Shown here piece by piece: positions 31,801 to 39,531 of a stretch of DNA of 64,000 bases. This DNA comes from Laburnicola sp. R22_1. Lineage: Eukaryota; Ascomycota; Dothideomycetes; Pleosporales; Didymosphaeriaceae. Position 1 is the first letter of the stretch, and every line of letters begins with the position of its first letter. The translations under genes were made by a program, and so were the position numbers. The stretch spans positions 620,001-684,000 of the forward strand of contig JACONQ010000011.1 of assembly GCA_014281115.1 (NCBI GenBank), in the 5' to 3' direction. The notes under the pieces were generated by a model that saw only the letters and a program-made list of their open reading frames with translations, was not told where the DNA came from and searched no databases.

Positions 31801-34065
31801 AAGAGACCAAGCAAGGAGCTCATACTACAAATGGCACAGAAGGCTGTCAACGATTCAGCAGGACCAGATGGACTAGTGCCCACTCTGCTAGTGTTTGGCG
31901 CCTACCCAAGGATGACGGACGCAGATCCTCCGTCACCCTCTACTGAAAAACGTACAAAAGCTATCAGACTAGCGACTGATGAAGTGCGAAAACTGCACGC
32001 CCAGCGCCAAATCAACGACGCCCTTGCGATACGGAATGGCCCAGATACGCGGATTACTGTCAACCTGCCTATTGGCTCCCAGGTCCGAGTATACAGAGAG
32101 AAGAAAGGATGGACAGGCCCACATACGCTGCTTGAAACCCAGGGAGAGACCTGTATAGTAGAGCTGCCAAGCGGATCAACCCAGTTCCGCTCAACAGTTG
32201 TGAAACCGTACTATAAGGAGCCGCAAGAGACTACGCCACAAGATCCCACACTGCCAGATACCACAATGCCAGATCCTGTTGGCGGTACGCCACCCAAATC
32301 CCCGCGCGAGAAACCAGCCGCAGAAGCTCGACCCAGTCGCCAAAGACGCAAGCCAACAAGATACCCAGGTGACGAAACAGACAATGAGGATCAGGGTGAG
32401 CAGCTTCAATCAACAGCCTACATGACCGCAAAGGAAGTTGCGGATAGAGAGCTCTCTCGCAAACTGCGCCAGGAAGGCAAGATTACAACACCAGGAGCAC
32501 CTTTTGAGGCATCACAAAGGCAGGAAATCGACGGGCTAATTGCAAGAGGAGTCTTTGAGTTTACTCAGTACGATCCAGATGGCAAACACCAGGGGATCCG
32601 AGTATTCAAATCGCGACTAGTCAATGAGGTCAAAGGCAAGACAACAGACAACCCTTTTGAGAAATCTAGGCTAGTAATACAGGCGTACAATGACGACGGA
32701 AAGGAGATTATCCTTACGCAATCTCCCACAATCCAACGGTCTAGTCAACGTCTTATTCTAGCTCTAGCACCTACGGCTATCCACTGCGATATCAGAGTAT
32801 ACCTCCGCGACGTCACTCAAGCCTATACGCAGTCAACAACATATCTCAACCGTCTTATTCTCGCTCGACTGCCTAGTCAGCTTCAATCAACCTACCCGCC
32901 AAATACAATTATGGTGGTACAACGACCGCTATACGGCATACCAGAGGCAGGCACACACTGGTGGGCGACTTACCACAAGCACCACCGCCAACAGTTAGCT
33001 ATGGAGACGTCTACGTACGACCCCTGCCTGCTATTAACAGCAGAAAAGCCTTTTGGAGTTGTTGGCATGCAGACAGACGATACCTTGATTCTTGCAGATG
33101 AGCAGTTTGCTGAAAAAGAAGATACAGAACTGCAAAAGGCAGAAATCAAGCTCTCTCTGGCTACCACTACTATTCATGGCCTACCACTACTATTCAATGG
33201 CTGTATTATTACACAGAAAGACAAAGTGATAGAAATGAGACAGAAGGACCAGGGCAAGAAGATCCAGCTTGTAGACCTGTCGCACAGTGACTTCCGCCAG
33301 GCGTACAGAGAACAACGAGCTCGAGCAGCTTATATTGCGACAATTTGCCAACCAGAGGCTTCATTTGATCTATCTCGCGCCGCGCAAGCTCAGGATCCAA
33401 CAGAAGAGGACGCAAAGGATCTCAACAAGCGACTAAAGTGGCAACTTGACAACCTGACCCGTGGACTACAATACGTGCCGCTACACCTTGCAACAGCAAA
33501 GCTGTATATCTTTGTTGACGGCTCATTTGCAAACAATAAAGATTATAGCTCCCAGATTGGATATATTATTGTATTAGCAAATGAGACAACAGAGGACGAC
33601 CCTGCGGCACAAGATAAGTTCGAAATCTATGGTAACCTGCTCCACTGGAGCTCAACCAAGAGCAAAAGGATTACACGGAGCGTGCTAGCTTCAGAGATCT
33701 ACGGCATGGTTAGTGGCGTAGATATAGGTGTCTGTATAGGTCAGACAATTGGCAAGATTGCGTCGCAACTTGCATCTGATCTTGGAGAACTATTGCCAAT
33801 AGTAGTCTGTACAGACTCCTACTCGCTATACGAGTGCCTTGTCAAGCTTGGTACAACAAAGGAGAAGAGACTTATGATAGATATTATGGCTCTACGCCAA
33901 TCATACGAGAGACGCGAGCTCGCAGAGATCCGATGGATTAATGGAGACGACAACCCTGCCGACGCGATGACTAAGAGCAATCCGAATAAGTCCCTTGAAC
34001 AGCTAGTTAGCTTAAACAAGCTGACAATTAGGATAGAAGGATGGGTGAAGCGGAAGGAGGAGTAG
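28813..34065 (+). CDS. Copia gag-pol polyprotein
   Basis: 1750 residues in one frame. Gag-like region to ~500, with a Cys/His cluster (CWVCGKIDC, ~521). Aspartic protease DTGAS with its Asp at ~678. GAG-pre-integrase zinc site (HQRFGH then CHHC, ~820-858). Integrase core D886 (VVDVLY), D941 (HDAGTNF) and E977 (LVERYH), a D-x54-D-x35-E arrangement. Reverse transcriptase (RVFKSRLVNE, PLYGIPEAG) whose active site reads MQTDDTL at ~1421-1423 in place of the common YVDD. RNase H (FVDGSFANN with Asp ~1569; later CTDSYSL and ADAMTKSN). There are no stops, so it could be an autonomous element. The N-terminal Gag has a Gln/Pro-rich linker. Confidence 0.95.
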   Translation: MSASASGKETSSLGTANPEDTQDKPTRSTAYSNNNFVPAKVQKLREEFQIDLRGWDKDIDISNPEHLTEPILNAYILSTVSLYKSSQYRGIGLWETFKTDFDGWTKATFEIPARKARCTLRDYLLYNGVWVDSGIRKSIGKSLQDVLDNDEPHQWTEEEIIQAGKITRTHLEEIASNIAPKPAIQSTAPQDDTTIVRTTELPYPNRNPSLLPPPEPQQLPQQVQQQQSQQPQVRFPSYTNLPAPSTYRGFSAPPPIPYTAPDPERIPIQTKTGFLKVYTEDMKYSGDKDDFLSAKLRTFYDTCELFEISEGQMHWLYPISLKGRAKAFYQSKIRGRGFNFATIVKTVREHFETEEDLQRYTILWHEASLLNLVQKSPERPMLELFQELTDELQQIQDGLTEHTMEYSSEMSLRNAVIRACRGVKECSMALYKPASTYEGLCAEIRSAIVTAEKERQAQRQAYYTDDSPDPQQYWTDRTYNRGSNRYRFGRDKGSYSRARGGNQLFRDRYRGSQRFQRDAKRCWVCGKIDCFSTRHTPEERRRLYDRHAQHLQQTMDCTTEDIQQFLVDYEGLDISDSNAHNSNATADPSGITNLIDGLLQDEADYSEQFFCEGYLAGPRAIDGAKTVSILNDQSVSHRLTGGYQSHRLIEGYEAWTTGRNCTFEDRYSSAVFQGIMPDTGASGISTAGQPQVEALCRKLPLVQIDTSAASQTIRFGKGDTRTLGVIVVPTPVGNITFHIVPTKTPFLYCVQDMNRMGVRLDNLRSVLVQNDSKFVPIVWKWGHPYMLLDQEESLAGCHWTATEDRGSRATCHLTETELRRLHQRFGHPSVRRLLRLLQRAGHKVDQQILQHLTRYCHHCQINAKSPGRFKFTLKDDYKFNFSIVVDVLYINGKPVLQIVNEATRFGASRFLPNMSAATAWDTIQICWIDVYLGPPDQIVHDAGTNFASREFQQLARSMAIITKEVPVEAHNSIGLVERYHAPLRRAYKIIEAEVQDKRPSKELILQMAQKAVNDSAGPDGLVPTLLVFGAYPRMTDADPPSPSTEKRTKAIRLATDEVRKLHAQRQINDALAIRNGPDTRITVNLPIGSQVRVYREKKGWTGPHTLLETQGETCIVELPSGSTQFRSTVVKPYYKEPQETTPQDPTLPDTTMPDPVGGTPPKSPREKPAAEARPSRQRRKPTRYPGDETDNEDQGEQLQSTAYMTAKEVADRELSRKLRQEGKITTPGAPFEASQRQEIDGLIARGVFEFTQYDPDGKHQGIRVFKSRLVNEVKGKTTDNPFEKSRLVIQAYNDDGKEIILTQSPTIQRSSQRLILALAPTAIHCDIRVYLRDVTQAYTQSTTYLNRLILARLPSQLQSTYPPNTIMVVQRPLYGIPEAGTHWWATYHKHHRQQLAMETSTYDPCLLLTAEKPFGVVGMQTDDTLILADEQFAEKEDTELQKAEIKLSLATTTIHGLPLLFNGCIITQKDKVIEMRQKDQGKKIQLVDLSHSDFRQAYREQRARAAYIATICQPEASFDLSRAAQAQDPTEEDAKDLNKRLKWQLDNLTRGLQYVPLHLATAKLYIFVDGSFANNKDYSSQIGYIIVLANETTEDDPAAQDKFEIYGNLLHWSSTKSKRITRSVLASEIYGMVSGVDIGVCIGQTIGKIASQLASDLGELLPIVVCTDSYSLYECLVKLGTTKEKRLMIDIMALRQSYERRELAEIRWINGDDNPADAMTKSNPNKSLEQLVSLNKLTIRIEGWVKRKEE

Positions 34066-34120
34066 TAGGAGATTCAGGTAATTGGGGATAGCTTCATTTT
34101 CACAAAGAAAAGACTGCCAG

Positions 34121-34326
34121 TGTTGGCAGTAGCTCTCCCCAAGTAGCTAGCGTTGTTACAGGGGTTCTACCCCTAGCCTTGCCTCCTTGTTTGGCCAGTG
34201 TTTGACAGGGGGTCTGCCCTATCCTCACCTCCACGGTGAGGATAGGACAACAACTTACAACCAAAATCTTTGACTATCTATTTATTACTGTTTACCGTGT
34301 ATACACGACCCGACGTGGAACCAACA
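34121..34326 (+). repeat. Copia 3' LTR
   Basis: Same length and sequence as the 5' LTR, with the same hairpin at 34219-34245. It is followed by the TTTTC target duplication at 34327-34331. Confidence 0.95.
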
Positions 34327-34331
34327 TTTTC

Positions 34332-35843
34332 TTTGTCAGGACTATTGTTTTGTTGCTCTATAAGCTTAGAGGCCTCTACTGCTATCTTAATTGTATCTAC
34401 GTTGGCAAAGCGTTGATTTAGGTCCATACGAACCCTCTTTCGTGGTGCTTGAGGCTTAAGAGCCTCAAGTTGGCTCTGCAATCGTTTGTTCTCTGCTTCT
34501 AGCGCTACTAAGCGAGTATTTGCAACTGCAATTGCCTTGCCAGCTTTTTCAAACAGTTAGTGAACCTTCTGGCCTATACTCTGCTCTTTGTGAAGCGCTC
34601 GCTGAGCTATAAACAGATCACGAGGGCCGCGGGGGGTAGAGAGATAGCTCTCAATTAGTTGTTGAGCTTGATTCTAGCGAGGTGGCGTAACAGGCCTTCG
34701 AGCGACTTAAGATAAGTTAATTACTCGCTCAATGTTTAATAGGCAGATGCCTGCAGTAGCCCATCTAGCGCGAATAACTCTCTTAGTGGTTGCACCCTCT
34801 CTAGCAACGTGGTAGGCAGTAATAAAGCGTTCCTTTTTGACTAGGGCAGCATCATCAAGGTGTGATAACTCCTAGATCTGCTGGCGATAGAATTGTTTTA
34901 CTACTGAGAAAACAGAGAGATCTAGGGGCTGCAGAACGTGAGATAAGTGAGCAGGGAGAAATAGAAGCCTGACTTTATTCTGCTTGCAGATCCATAGGAA
35001 GTCTAGGTCCACATAGCTGCTGTGGCTATCCAAAATTAGCATCCTCCAGCGATTCTCTAAGGGCGCAGTTTCTGGCAGAAATACGCGTTGCAGCTACTTA
35101 ACGCTAATTGCGTTAGATGTCCAGCCATTCTCTAAGGTTGCGTATAGCCAGTCAGATATTATTAATAGAAACTAGGTGCTCTGTAGGTGTTTGCCTTTGA
35201 AAATAACCGCAGGCCTCAGCTTCTTGCCTATTGCCAAAACGCACTCAATTATCGACGCCCACTCGCGATTCTCTAGCGACTAATAGTAAGCCTTTGTTTT
35301 CTGGCTGTCTACGAGTACTCTAGTGTTTGCACATACACCTAGGGCCTTGCCAGTCTTGTCCATATTCCATATATCCTTATTACGTATGTTCAGCTCAACG
35401 CGGAGCTGCTTATAGAGCTCAAGAAACTCGCGTATTACCTCCTAAGTTGCTCCCTTAGCTCTCGCAGCCTCAATCTTCCTACCTATAATAGAGGCGACGC
35501 GTGGGTTGCGTTTAATGAAGTGGGATATCCAGTGTTTACCCACTAACGTGGGCTCGCCGTTCATCCTTAGGATTCGATTCGCCATTTCTCGTGTACGAGC
35601 GTGAGAAGGAGGATACCCGCGTGCGTCCTCTTCAAGTATCCATTGTACAAGGAAGTCCTCTTGTTGTGGAGTTAATCGTTGCTGGTATACGTGGCTGTTT
35701 TGCCAGTTTTGTGAACCGCGTACGCGCCTTAAGAGCGTGGCTAGGGGGATGTTGTGTGCCTTTGCAGCAGCTCGTTGACTAGGAAAAACGCCAGCATTAA
35801 GATCGGTAATAGCTGCTTGAATTGCTGCCTCACGATTGGCCAT
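34332..35843 (-). pseudogene. Element B pogo-like transposase, eight nonsense codons
   Basis: The frame starts at ATG 35843 (MANREAAIQAAITDLNAG) with an N-terminal psq/HTH region and a CENP-B-type HTH (RGYPPSHARTREMANRIL). It continues without any frameshift to the Copia junction. The DDE motifs are still readable (WNMDKTG, LILDSHSSY, LQPLDLSVF). Eight in-frame stops interrupt it: six TAG and two TAA. Each is explained by a CAG, CAA or TGG codon changed by C-to-T (on one or other strand) at CpA. That is the signature of repeat-induced point mutation rather than random decay. The first stop follows ARAKGAT at ~35445. Confidence 0.9.
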
Positions 35844-35861
35844 TTTGGTAGGGTGGATGTG

Positions 35862-35946
35862 GAGATATCGCGATTTTTTTGAGGGGTGGAGGATTTCTGC
35901 GCGGTGTCTCATATCCCTGGGTGTCTCACAACCGGCTGCGCTAGCT
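35862..35946 (-). repeat. Element B right terminal inverted repeat
   Basis: Inverted copy of 28220-28303, ending ...GGCTGCGCTAGCT and followed by TA. Confidence 0.88.
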
Positions 35947-36287
35947 TAGGTAAAGAACAAAACCATGAACATGGGCACAAGCCTCCACCGAAGTTTGTTA
36001 ATAAAGAAGAGCTTAGAGGATTGCAGGATAAAGGCAAGAGTGTTGCCTTGTATTTGTTAATTCGCGTTTGTTCTTGTGACTGGTCAGGTCAGAAGTGTAT
36101 AATAGGGAGCCTTTCTATGGGGGTGAAGAATCACCTGCTCATCGCATCTGATATGTTTCACGTTTTAGTTCCACAATCCGCGTTCACTTACGAAGCACCC
36201 GACCTTTGCAGATGACAATGAAGCAAACGCTCTGTTTGTGTGCTCCTTAACCTGGTCTAGCTCTATCGCGCTCGATTCCCTCCCTCA
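35947..36287. other. Intergenic, upstream region of the 36.4-kb gene
   Basis: No gene is seen. This stretch lies between the element B boundary and the TATA box of the next gene. Confidence 0.4.
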
Positions 36288-36295
36288 TATATAAA
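36288..36295 (+). promoter_or_regulatory. TATA box of the 36.4-kb gene
   Basis: TATATAAA followed by CCACACCCTCCC, 128 bp before the ATG at 36416, then CT-rich leader sequence. The same layout precedes the paralogue at 53461. Confidence 0.7.
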
Positions 36296-36415
36296 CCACA
36301 CCCTCCCACCACTACCAGACTCTCCCTCTTCCACCACAGTACCCTTCCTTGGTTATATTCTATCTTCTCCACTATATACTCTTTCTTCTACAACATCAAC
36401 ACCACACCCGAAAAG

Positions 36416-36985
36416 ATGAGCGACAACAAGGGTGACCAGTCCCGCTCCGCTTCCCCAGTCGAGAACCCGTTCGCCAGCAAGACGGGGCCGAACGACGGTT
36501 TCGCCCCCACTCCATCCCAGAAAGTGCGTGCAAGGGCTACTCTCCCAACCTCTTCCTCGGCCGTCGAGAACGAAAACCCGTTCGCCAAATCGGGAAACCG
36601 CAACACCGGAGGCTTTGCAGCTCCCTTTGCCCGCCACGCTGCGCCCCGCGTTCCCGCTTCCTCGGTCTCGGCTTCGAAGGACACAACGCACCTGGGGTCG
36701 CGGGTTCAAGATGTATTAAGGAATCTCCGCCGACCCGGCAACCTCGAGGAGGGCGCGACCCAGCCGAACGGCGCCGTGAGGATCAAGAGGACCTGGTTCG
36801 CTGGCATGGTCGGCCCCGAGCACATGCAGGAGACAGCGGGTGGGAATGTCGTGTTGGCGTTCAACTCCGGATTCAGAAGCAAGGGGCCCACGCAGTGCCT
36901 CCCTGACGAGATTCTGGAGTGGATGGTCGATGAGGATGGTGCGAGCGAGTTGTTCGTGCCGGCTGCTGTGTCCAGGGCATTCTAG
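36416..36985 (+). CDS. Small hypothetical protein, paralogue of the 53.5-kb gene
   Basis: 189 residues, single exon. The first ~110 residues are Ser/Pro/Asn-rich and probably disordered; they carry two VEN(E)NPFA copies (SPVENPFASKTG and VENENPFAKSG). The C-terminal ~75 residues look folded: RTWFAGMVGPEHMQE, later LPDEILEWMVDED. The pattern W-x2-(F/M)-x-x-(L/M)-V-G-x-E ... (E/D)E(I/V)x-EWM is shared with the protein at 53461-54188. There is no signal peptide and no recognised family. A strong TATA promoter suggests high or inducible expression. Confidence 0.72.
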   Translation: MSDNKGDQSRSASPVENPFASKTGPNDGFAPTPSQKVRARATLPTSSSAVENENPFAKSGNRNTGGFAAPFARHAAPRVPASSVSASKDTTHLGSRVQDVLRNLRRPGNLEEGATQPNGAVRIKRTWFAGMVGPEHMQETAGGNVVLAFNSGFRSKGPTQCLPDEILEWMVDEDGASELFVPAAVSRAF

Positions 36986-37530
36986 AAGAGGCGTTGAGGA
37001 GGTTAGTTACCCTAGGATGCCTAATACGCGAAGCATTTGCTAACTGTATATCAGGTTTGTGGATAGCACATGGGGCTGTGGATATCCCGTGGAGGAACAT
37101 ATCGACTTAGGAGATTGAGGGGCTGATATGCCACTTGGGGTATCCAGTGCTCATGTGCTTTGTTTTCCCGCTATTGACGAGGCTGTATGACGTTCAGCTG
37201 CTTGTAAAAGAACGATCATACAAAGTCATCGATGATAGACGAATATACTGTACCCATGCTCTTCCTCTTGAAGTATTCCGCTCTTGTGACTCCGATTCCT
37301 CCGTAATTTAGAGATAACTGCAGGGCGTTCTGATACCAAAATACACATGGCGTATACTGGGGCAGGCTGACATGTCTATACCTAGTCGTACGCGGCGTGA
37401 AGGACAGGTGGTATATAATAGGCATATACGTTGATAAGTACAATTAGGATCGTGGATTTCTTATACACAAAGCTAACTGCAGCAAGCATCCTTTGGCTCC
37501 ATCCAACCCCTTCCTACTGCGCCTGCGCAA
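36986..37530. other. Intergenic, nothing recognised
   Basis: About 545 bp downstream of the 36.4-kb gene, AT-rich, with only short frames. Confidence 0.4.
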
Positions 37531-37937
37531 TGTCGATTGACGCCGATTGCCCAACCAAGCCGCCCCAGCCTGCTATTTGTACCGAAGATAATAATATGAA
37601 CCTCAGTGACTGCGGGCAGGCAACGACTTCGTCATATGCTTCTTCCACAAGAACCACTTCGGCCCTGGTGCGCCATGTTCTGCTCTACACGGGAGTTCAG
37701 TCCGAGGAGGGATACACATAGAAGTCCTGAAAGTCTAAAACATATCACGAAAGCGCGGCTGTCTACCCGATTCCGCTCCGGCAGCTCTCAGGCGATGTCC
37801 TTCTGCGGGTTGCCATCCTTGCCCTGCTGGGAAAAACGTTGCCAACATCGCATCCGCAAGAGAAGTACACCATACCCATTCTTGTGGGGCTTCACGCGAA
37901 CTGCAGTACTGAAGGCGATACTTGCGGGTGGACTTAA
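37531..37937 (+). pseudogene. Frame-shifted relic of a small Cys-containing gene
   Basis: Three protein-like stretches follow one another in three frames. The first is MSIDADCPTKPPQPAIC (from 37531). The second is GNDFVICFFHKNHFGPGAPC (from ~37616), ending near 37734. The third is YPIPLRQLSGDVLLRVAILA (from ~37750), ending TGA/TAA at 37937 after LHANCSTEGDTCGWT. No introns reconcile the frames, so two small indels in a former gene are the simplest reading. I do not recognise the family, and chance open frames cannot be excluded. Confidence 0.3.
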
Positions 37938-38341
37938 CACAGATGGATATATCTGGAGAATGAAATAGTGTTTAAGGTCCATAGCACAAGATTGGTGTAC
38001 ATCTAGAAATCACCTCCGGCGCATGTATTCTAAGCCATATTCAGCATACCAGGCCCTCCCTCCTGGTGAAAAATGGCAGTGGACAGATATACAAAGGAGT
38101 ACGCTACTCGAAGTGCCTTACTTCCCAACTTCTATTCTCCATTGTCGGCACGTTGTAGTGTGGTGAAGAAAACTCGTGGCTATCCTCCTTCACCTTCACC
38201 ACCTCGGCACCCAAGGCAAATCCGCGCAGTTTGTCCATTCCCTCTCCAGTCCACTGTACCACGCATATCACACGATCACTACCACAAATTCCGACCTTTC
38301 AAAAACCTTTCTTCAATTCCACACACTCTCTCAGCTCGACC
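37938..38341. promoter_or_regulatory. Upstream region of the small membrane-protein gene
   Basis: No gene is seen. The last ~150 bp are CT/CA-rich, as in a fungal 5' UTR. Confidence 0.35.
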
Positions 38342-38659
38342 ATGTCTTCGAGCGACACCTCATCTCCCATCCACTACACAGTGGACCCCTGGCACATCGT
38401 GCTCTTCGTTGCCGCAGCCTCTCCAATTCCAATCTTCTGCTGGCTCATAAAGCACTACGGGCCGTACTTCGCCCGCCGAAGCTGGGGGGCAACAGCGGCA
38501 TTCTCTCGCCGAAGCTGGGAAGCGGCAGCGGCGTTCTTTCGCCAGATCTGGACGGCACATCTCTTCTGGCGATACGTGCCGTACAAGGCCGGACAGGCTG
38601 GCAAGCAGATCTGGGCGTGGATTCGCCGACCCTTTGGCCGTGGCGACGACAACGAGTAG
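38342..38659 (+). CDS. Small single-pass membrane protein with internal repeats
   Basis: 105 residues from ATG 38342; the frame is open upstream, but the start MSSSDTSSPIHYTVDPWH fits better. One hydrophobic helix (HIVLFVAAASPIPIFCWLI, ~20-40) is followed by an amphipathic, Trp- and Arg-rich tail with two copies of RRSW(G/E)A(T/A)AAF and a third degenerate copy (FRQIWTAHLFW). There is no cleavable signal, so it probably sits in an internal membrane. The family is unknown. Alternative long frames on the minus strand are shadows. Confidence 0.6.
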   Translation: MSSSDTSSPIHYTVDPWHIVLFVAAASPIPIFCWLIKHYGPYFARRSWGATAAFSRRSWEAAAAFFRQIWTAHLFWRYVPYKAGQAGKQIWAWIRRPFGRGDDNE

Positions 38660-39531
38660 CGGCCTTTCGACTTCAGGTTCGATCGGCACTGCGGTGCATG
38701 GAAATTGGAGTTGGGCGCTAGGTGGCGAGGGATTGGCGTTTGTCTTTCGGGTCTGATTCTGTAGCTGATATGAGGCGGATGAGGTGAAATAATGGATCGT
38801 TTTCGAAGCTACATTCGTCGTGCCAACTCTTCTGTGTGCCATTGCTTGAGTGACCAAATGAGAACCAAGTTTAGGAGATGAAAGTAGAGAGAGTAGGGCT
38901 TTCGAATTCCCAGGGAAGACTATTGCAACAAATACTTGGAACGCTATCAAATGAAGAGAGGTGAGCATGACTGAGGCGACCCGATGTCACGACATCCAGA
39001 AGATGTAAAAGATCACGTGACTTTTACAGACCCGTGGATGCGGGAATAGCCCACGAGGACAATAACGGCAAACCTAACTGCTGGGGATTCTCGAGGTGAC
39101 ACTGGTGGAGATAATGTCCTCAACAACCTGCCCAGAATGAATGGCACATGAAAGTGGCTTGGATGGGAAATCTATGGGTTCGTGGCTCGGCCCTTAGCAT
39201 CTGACGGTGAAGATGTAGACCAGTTATGAACGGGGGCGGCCATTGCTATTTTAGCTCGTGGGTCAGAAATTGCGATGTATCCATGGAGGAGTTGACTGAG
39301 CAGTATGGTCAGACTGGTGGAGTGCCGGGGGTGCAGCGGCCTGCGGGCAGTTGCGGACCTCCGCGCCAAGGAAAATGTTTGGCCGGGTTGTAACCTGCAA
39401 AGCACGAAATGGATCATCCCATCCCATCGCCGCCTCCCACCCCGTCCCGACAGCACAACACCAGGCAACGACGACTGCCAGTCTACACTAATTTTGGTGT
39501 ACAGTAGTTCAAACATCTGAGCGTAGCCCGA
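38660..39531. other. Intergenic, nothing recognised
   Basis: About 870 bp between two plus-strand genes, with no motif-bearing frame. The minus-strand frame at 39172-39642 is not supported. Confidence 0.4.

Larger units (their letters stand above)
28393..34326 (+). mobile_element. Complete Ty1/Copia LTR retrotransposon
   Basis: 5934 bp: two 206-bp LTRs (28393-28598 and 34121-34326) start TGTTGG and end CCAACA, and they look identical base for base. A 5-bp target duplication TTTTC flanks the element, and one long gag-pol reading frame lies between. Identical LTRs and an open frame mean a very recent insertion. Domain order (integrase before reverse transcriptase) makes it Copia rather than Gypsy. 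I could not identify the tRNA primer site after the 5' LTR with confidence. Confidence 0.96.
28220..35946 (-). mobile_element. Second pogo-like DNA transposon (element B), split by a Copia insertion
   Basis: The ends at 28220 and 35946 are inverted repeats of about 80 bp starting AGCTAGCGCAGCCGGTTGTG, flanked by TA (28218-28219 and 35947-35948). The two ends differ by one substitution and one base of a poly-A run. Without the 5.9-kb Copia insertion the element would be about 1.8 kb. It carries one transposase gene on the minus strand, now a pseudogene. Its left end lies only two bases (TA) from the target duplication of element A. Confidence 0.9.

Noticed and set aside
34278..34481. Independent small gene on the minus strand after Copia
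   Set aside because: It is the C-terminal part of the element B transposase running into the LTR.
38360..38968. 202-codon minus-strand frame
   Set aside because: Antisense to the small membrane-protein gene; composition is Ser/Pro-rich and motif-free.
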